From the NCBI GenBank assembly GCA_017961625.1, contig JAGCWY010000004.1, forward strand, positions 1 to 10,744: DNA of 10,744 bases, written 5' to 3'. The number at the start of each line of letters is the position of its first letter. The stretch's first letter is position 1. Made by a program: the position numbers and the translations under genes. Under the pieces are notes generated by a model. It had not been told where the DNA came from and did not search any database. It saw only the letters and a program-made list of their open reading frames with translations. Below are positions 6,906 to 10,744 of this stretch, in pieces. Origin of the DNA: Ruminococcus sp. Lineage in GTDB: Bacteria; Bacillota; Clostridia; Oscillospirales; Ruminococcaceae.

Positions 6906-7838
6906 TCAGTCGCTGAAAAGAGGTGTTGAATAATATCTGTCACCGCTGTCTGGAAGCAGAGCAACAATAGTCTTGCCCTTGTTTTCGGGTCTCTTTGCAA
7001 GCTCTAAGGCTGCATAATAAGCTGCGCCGGCAGAAATACCAACAAGTATGCCCTCTTGCTTTGCAATGAGCTTTGAGGTCTCGAACGAATCGTCATTGGA
7101 AACTGCTATTACCTCGTCATATACATCTGTATTGAGAGTTTTCGGAACAAATCCTGCACCGATACCCTGTATCTTGTGAGGACCTGCCGTACCCTTTGAA
7201 AGCACGGGAGAATCCTTGGGCTCAACTGCAACAACCGTAACATTGGGGTTCTGCGATTTGAGATATTCGCCTGTACCTGTTACTGTACCGCCGGTACCTA
7301 CACCTGCAACGAAGATATCAATCTTTCCGTCAGTATCCTTCCATACCTCGGGACCTGTTGTAAGCCTGTGTATCTCGGGGTTTGCTGGGTTCTCGAACTG
7401 CTCGGGAACGAAGCTGTTTGGAGTTTCCTTTGCAAGCTCCTCAGCCTTTGCGATAGCTCCCTTCATGCCCTTTGAGCCTTCTGTGAGAACTATCTCAGCT
7501 CCGTAAGCCTTGAGGATATTCCTTCTCTCAACGCTCATGGTCTCTGGCATTGTAAGGATTATCTTATAACCCTTGGCAGCTGCAATAGATGCAAGACCGA
7601 TACCTGTATTTCCTGATGTAGGCTCAATGATAGTTGAGCCCTGCTTGAGAACTCCTCTTTTTTCAGCGTCCTCAATCATGGCAAGTGCAATCCTGTCCTT
7701 TACGCTTCCTGCGGGATTGAAGTATTCAAGCTTCGCAAGCACAGTTGCTTCAAGTTTCTGTGACTTTTCAATGTTTGTGAACTCCACAAGGGGAGTATTA
7801 CCGATAAGACCTGTAGCGCCCTTATAAATATTTGACAT
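6906..7838 (-). CDS. cysK: Cysteine synthase (O-acetylserine sulfhydrylase)
   Basis: PLP enzyme making L-cysteine from O-acetyl-L-serine and sulfide in the cytoplasm, the last step of sulfur assimilation. At 310 residues it is of normal family length and complete. K47 in NPAGSVKDR is the PLP Schiff-base lysine. TSGNTG (74-79) is the substrate/carboxylate-binding loop, GTGGT (181-185) is the PLP phosphate loop, GISAGA has S269 for the pyridine nitrogen, and PDSGDRY (296-302) is the usual C-terminal motif. No extra cystathionine beta-synthase domain is present. The ATG at 7838 has AAGGAGG 8 nt upstream. It is a single-gene unit with its own promoter and terminator between two cellulosomal genes, and its base use does not stand out. 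CysM (O-phosphoserine or thiosulfate users) is the main alternative; the overall sequence favours CysK. Confidence 0.96.
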   Translation of the reverse strand: MSNIYKGATGLIGNTPLVEFTNIEKSQKLEATVLAKLEYFNPAGSVKDRIALAMIEDAEKRGVLKQGSTIIEPTSGNTGIGLASIAAAKGYKIILTMPETMSVERRNILKAYGAEIVLTEGSKGMKGAIAKAEELAKETPNSFVPEQFENPANPEIHRLTTGPEVWKDTDGKIDIFVAGVGTGGTVTGTGEYLKSQNPNVTVVAVEPKDSPVLSKGTAGPHKIQGIGAGFVPKTLNTDVYDEVIAVSNDDSFETSKLIAKQEGILVGISAGAAYYAALELAKRPENKGKTIVALLPDSGDRYYSTPLFSD

Positions 7839-7846
7839 ATTAATTT

Positions 7847-7917
7847 CCTCCTTCTGATAGCAAACTATAATTCCTATCTGTTAAGTATATTATATACCTG
7901 TCTGAGCACAAAATCAA
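7847..7917 (-). promoter_or_regulatory. cysK promoter, possible operator and ribosome binding site
   Basis: Reading leftwards: -35 TTGATT (7917-7912), 17-nt spacer, -10 TATAAT (7894-7889), and AAGGAGG (7853-7847) before the ATG. Just after the expected start lies ATAC-N7-ATAGGAATTATA, with GGAATT at 7874-7869. It recalls GGAATT-containing operators of the Rrf2-family cysteine regulator CymR in Firmicutes. The leader is too short for a T-box or S-box riboswitch. The promoter is well supported; the operator is inferred. Confidence 0.75.
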
Positions 7918-7945
7918 TACCTTTGAATATTCTTTTTGTTTATCC

Positions 7946-7972
7946 TGAGCTATAGTCTGTGCCTATAGCTCA
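7946..7972. repeat. 10-bp perfect inverted repeat upstream of the cysK promoter
   Basis: TGAGCTATAG (7946-7955) and CTATAGCTCA (7963-7972) enclose a 7-nt loop. It lies about 29 nt beyond the cysK -35 box and is not followed by a clear T-run on either strand. It may be a protein-binding site or a secondary hairpin behind the esterase transcript. Confidence 0.5.
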
Positions 7973-8025
7973 ATAAATTCCCTAACCTTAGTGCTGAGCA
8001 TACAAAAAATAAATCCAGATAAATT

Positions 8026-8073
8026 AAAACGGATAAAACAGCAGTATCTTGACCGCCGTTTTATCCGTTTTTT
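8026..8073. terminator. Bidirectional intrinsic terminator of the esterase gene
   Basis: AAAACGGATAAAAC (8026-8039) and GTTTTATCCGTTTT (8058-8071) form a perfect 14-bp stem with T-runs on both sides (TTTTTT at 8068-8073). It lies 34 nt past the stop of the CE1-SGNH esterase gene on the minus strand and separates it from cysK. Confidence 0.92.
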
Positions 8074-8106
8074 CTCAATTATAATATATTGAACTATGAA
8101 AGTTCT

Positions 8107-10744
8107 TTACTTTATAAGACCGATGCCCCAGATAGTAAAGCTGCCGCTTCCTGTGATAGAAACATCAAGCTCTCCGGTAGTATCCTGATAGTATCCAAGC
8201 TCTGCATCAGGACCGCCCCATGTGTACTGCTTGTTTCCGTTAACCTTTGTGGTCTTTCCGTTTACAGTAACATTTATGCTGCCCATTCCGCTGCTGTTAG
8301 CCTTGAATACAATGATGAGACCCTTTCCTGTAGTCTTGAACTTCATGGGATTTCCGCCATTGAGCGTGTATGAGTAGTTCAGCGACTTGCTTCCGTTATA
8401 TCCTGAACCTGATGTCCATGAACCTGCGCTGAAATTATCAAGGTCCTTAGGATTAACGTTTACGCAGTCTGCATACTCCATACCGTATACAGCCTTTGTA
8501 GGAAGTTCGTAGGATGCTGAAAGGTTCTCGCTCTTCATAGCCTGACGGAAGTAGTATGCGAGACAGTCAGCAATAAGCTGTCCGCCCTTCTGATGCGGGT
8601 GGTACTCGTCTGAGAAGTAGTCACTTGTCTTAAGGAAGCCGTTGCTAAATGCCTTTGTGAGAGCGTCGTCCATACTGATAACAGGAATATCAAAATTCTT
8701 GCCTATAGGATACATCTGTGACTGGCTTGAGAAGCCGCCCTGTGCTCTTGTGATAAGTACAATTACAGCAGGCTCGTTAGGCATATCAAGGAACTTCTTG
8801 ATACAGCTCTCGAAGCACTTCTTGTACATGATATCCTCATGGTCGTTTACAGAGAATTCAAGGAAGATAATATCAGCCTTCTGTGAAACTATCTCCTGCT
8901 CGCTGCGGACAAGTCCTACAACTGAAGATGTTCCCGAAAGACCTGCATTTATTTCCTTGAAGCTGCCCTTTGCAAATGTAGACTTTACATAATTTGAGAA
9001 GGGTGAAGTATAATTCTTGCCCTCTGTGATAGAACCACCAAGGTATGCTATTGTAAGGGACTGACCTGCTTCGGCTGCTGCAAGCTTGCTGTCAAGTCTG
9101 TAAGTATTGCCAAAATGCTTTATCGAGCTCTTGTAGAAGTCGATTTCCTGTGAAGAAGCTGTTTCCTTATAGCTATCCCACTTTGAGGTGTCGATATCGG
9201 GCTTCTCAGGAATGATTATCTCAGGCACCTTGCCCTCGCCTCCTGTTACGACCGATGATGCTGTACCCTCAGCTGCAACCAGAACATTGTCGATGTAGAA
9301 ATCCATAAGATCGCCTGAGGACTCAACAGTCTCGACATAGAGTATCATATCTCCCTCGTTATCAGGGATAGTGAATGAGGTATTCTCTATCTTTGTCCAC
9401 TCGCCGCTCTTGCAGGTCTCCTTGGCGATAGATGTATATACAGCGCTTCCGCCACCGTTACCGCCCTGCTGGAGAGATATCTGGATAGTTGCATCGCTGC
9501 CAGAAAGCTGGAGAGCTGCTAAACTTACACTGTAAGTCTGACCCGCCTTGAAATCTGAACCGAGGGTGATTGCTGCACCGTTCCATTCAGAATTTCTGTC
9601 AGTAACATAAAGCGACTGACCCGAAGCACCGTAATATGCAGTATCCGATACCGCAACTGAAGCTGAACCTCTTCCTGTCCAGTCACCAATACCGGAATCA
9701 AAGCTCTCATTCAATGAACCCTCCGATACAGGAGCAGTCGTAGTTGTTGTAACTGTTTCAGGAAGCTCTGATGTTGTAGTAGTTGTTGTGGTTGAGGTTG
9801 AAGTGTTTAGATTTGACGAATAGCTCTCAGGAAGCGACTTTATAAGACCCAGCAGATACTTCTGGATAGTATTTGCATCATTAGCAGTTACTCCGCTACC
9901 TGCCTCATAAACGTCAGCGTTTGCAGCGCCCTGCTCAGAAAGCTGATACTTGTTGGGGTTAGCAAGTGCCTGCATGATAGCTACAGCGTCACCCATATCA
10001 ATTGTGCCATCACAGTTAACGTCGCCCCACTTGGTTACCTTTGCATCAAGCTCATCCTTAGGATCGAGCTGCTTGATAGTTGTAACTGTTGTTGTGGTGA
10101 CCGGCTTTGTTGTAGTAGTGGTTGTAGTTGTTGCAGATGTAGTTGTTGTAGTTACTTCTGCACTGCTTTCATCGCCCTTGAAAGCATACCTGAAGAATGT
10201 GTAGAGGTGAGGCTTAACTGAATCAGCACCGTGTCCACCGCCAGGAATAGACTGGTAAACATGATTTACGCCATTTCTTGTGAGAATATCGCTGTACTGC
10301 TTCGGGAATGTTCCTACAGTACCATCATTTGTACCTCCGGTTATCATGAAGACTTCAGGCTCAGGACCAACGTCTCTGAACTTCATTTCGCTCTCCTGCA
10401 TACAGCCGGGATGTGTCATATACATATCCGAACCGGGTGTGATACCAGGTGCAGGGCAGGCGCCGCCTACGTAACCGAATACATCAGGGCGCATAAGTCC
10501 GCAGTAGATAGCCTCACGACCACCCATTGAGAAACCTGTGATAGCTGTATTCTCTCTGCCTTCCTTTACAGAGTAGTTTTCCTTTATGAAAGGAAGAAGG
10601 CTCTCTGTTACGTCATAGAGGAAGTTATCATACTCTGCGCAGGTCTGCTGGTTGATACCGCTGGGACCGCTCATTGTCTTACTTGTGAACATATTAGGTG
10701 TTACAACGATGAACTCCTCAGCCTGACCGCTTGTCATAAGACCA
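8107..10744 (-). CDS. Dockerin-bearing double esterase: CE1 - dockerin - CBM22 - SGNH hydrolase (5' end outside window)
   Basis: Secreted-type cellulosomal enzyme for removing side groups from xylan. The frame is open across the right edge; positions below count from the Met at 10737, which is internal. Residues 1-187 are the C-terminal two thirds of a CE1 (feruloyl / acetyl xylan esterase) alpha/beta hydrolase: nucleophile S70 in GFSMGG, probable acid D138 in GGTNDG, H169 in GGGHG. A Thr-rich linker follows, then a type I dockerin (237-303) with first loop DVNCDGTIDMGD and a degenerate, one-residue-longer second loop. After a second Thr-rich linker comes a CBM22 (about 341-490) keeping W385, Y467 and E469. 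Residues about 530-745 are an SGNH hydrolase: S569 in YLGGSIT, G599, N631 in SVND, D710 and H713 in DEYHP. A beta-rich C-terminal domain ends the protein (about 750-876). The SGNH family is not assigned; acetyl xylan esterase is the likely role. Confidence 0.9.
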   Translation of the reverse strand, partial: GLMTSGQAEEFIVVTPNMFTSKTMSGPSGINQQTCAEYDNFLYDVTESLLPFIKENYSVKEGRENTAITGFSMGGREAIYCGLMRPDVFGYVGGACPAPGITPGSDMYMTHPGCMQESEMKFRDVGPEPEVFMITGGTNDGTVGTFPKQYSDILTRNGVNHVYQSIPGGGHGADSVKPHLYTFFRYAFKGDESSAEVTTTTTSATTTTTTTTKPVTTTTVTTIKQLDPKDELDAKVTKWGDVNCDGTIDMGDAVAIMQALANPNKYQLSEQGAANADVYEAGSGVTANDANTIQKYLLGLIKSLPESYSSNLNTSTSTTTTTTTSELPETVTTTTTAPVSEGSLNESFDSGIGDWTGRGSASVAVSDTAYYGASGQSLYVTDRNSEWNGAAITLGSDFKAGQTYSVSLAALQLSGSDATIQISLQQGGNGGGSAVYTSIAKETCKSGEWTKIENTSFTIPDNEGDMILYVETVESSGDLMDFYIDNVLVAAEGTASSVVTGGEGKVPEIIIPEKPDIDTSKWDSYKETASSQEIDFYKSSIKHFGNTYRLDSKLAAAEAGQSLTIAYLGGSITEGKNYTSPFSNYVKSTFAKGSFKEINAGLSGTSSVVGLVRSEQEIVSQKADIIFLEFSVNDHEDIMYKKCFESCIKKFLDMPNEPAVIVLITRAQGGFSSQSQMYPIGKNFDIPVISMDDALTKAFSNGFLKTSDYFSDEYHPHQKGGQLIADCLAYYFRQAMKSENLSASYELPTKAVYGMEYADCVNVNPKDLDNFSAGSWTSGSGYNGSKSLNYSYTLNGGNPMKFKTTGKGLIIVFKANSSGMGSINVTVNGKTTKVNGNKQYTWGGPDAELGYYQDTTGELDVSITGSGSFTIWGIGLIK
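9733..9807 (-). repeat. Thr-rich linker between dockerin and CBM22
   Basis: Runs of Thr codons (ACA, ACT, ACC mixed) encode TSTSTTTTTTT and TVTTTTTAP. This is a flexible, probably glycosylated linker typical of Ruminococcus cellulosomal enzymes. Confidence 0.85.
10078..10152 (-). repeat. Thr-rich linker between CE1 and dockerin
   Basis: Thr runs (TTTTT-SA-TTTTTTTT-KPV-TTTT) are encoded by mixed Thr codons. It separates the CE1 catalytic domain from the dockerin. The repeat makes the plus strand look like a poly-Val frame, which is not real. Confidence 0.85.

Noticed and set aside
7839..8025. Cysteine-responsive T-box or S-box riboswitch upstream of cysK
   Set aside because: The promoter lies only about 45 nt upstream of the start codon, leaving no room for such a leader, and no T-box consensus was seen.
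9950..10204. Plus-strand open frame rich in Val
   Set aside because: It is the antisense of the Thr-rich linker and dockerin of the esterase.
1..10744. CRISPR array, phage or defence system
   Set aside because: No spaced direct repeats, cas-like, phage structural or toxin-antitoxin genes were seen. The only mobile traces are the transposase fragment and possible small inverted repeats.

Overview
The window looks like chromosomal DNA of a cellulosome-producing Ruminococcus, of the R. flavefaciens / R. albus / R. champanellensis type. Three of its four substantial genes encode secreted or apparently secreted proteins carrying type I dockerins, joined in one case by Thr-rich linkers and combined with GH11, CBM22, CE1 and SGNH esterase modules. 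Genus and module assignments rest on motif recognition; no search was run.

Layout. 1-423: the N-terminal part of an IS1634-type transposase runs in from the left edge and breaks off at about 345, where it is joined to the 3' end of a tRNA gene (T-arm and acceptor strand) and that tRNA's terminator. This resembles the right end of an integrated element or a deletion scar. 424-857: non-coding leader with an extended -10 promoter and a perfect 10-bp inverted repeat. 858-4157 (+): secreted dockerin protein with two beta-helix modules of the Cthe_2159 carbohydrate-binding type. 4158-5031: AT-rich convergent spacer with three inverted repeats and the C-terminal remnant of a DUF4143 ATPase. 5032-6552 (-): GH11-CBM22-dockerin protein. 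6906-7838 (-): cysK, cysteine synthase, with its own promoter and terminator. 8107-10744 (-, 5' end outside the window): CE1 esterase - dockerin - CBM22 - SGNH esterase.

How the genes fit together. The dockerin proteins look like separate cellulosome cargo acting on the plant cell wall. One is a probable binding protein for cell-wall or pectic polysaccharide, one is a xylanase-like protein, and one is a two-headed esterase that should remove feruloyl/acetyl groups from xylan. They are not one operon: each gene has its own leader or terminator and cysK sits between two of them. Two dockerin types are present, suggesting docking to different cohesins.

Most notable observation. The GH11 protein has an intact reading frame, but the catalytic nucleophile Glu is Lys (K122), an active-site Tyr is Cys (C113) and the substrate-cleft Trp-Arg is Leu-Met. 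Its CBM22 also lacks aromatic and acidic residues that bind xylan in characterised CBM22s, while the CBM22 of the neighbouring esterase keeps them. This is a candidate cellulosomal pseudo-xylanase with a non-hydrolytic or altered role.
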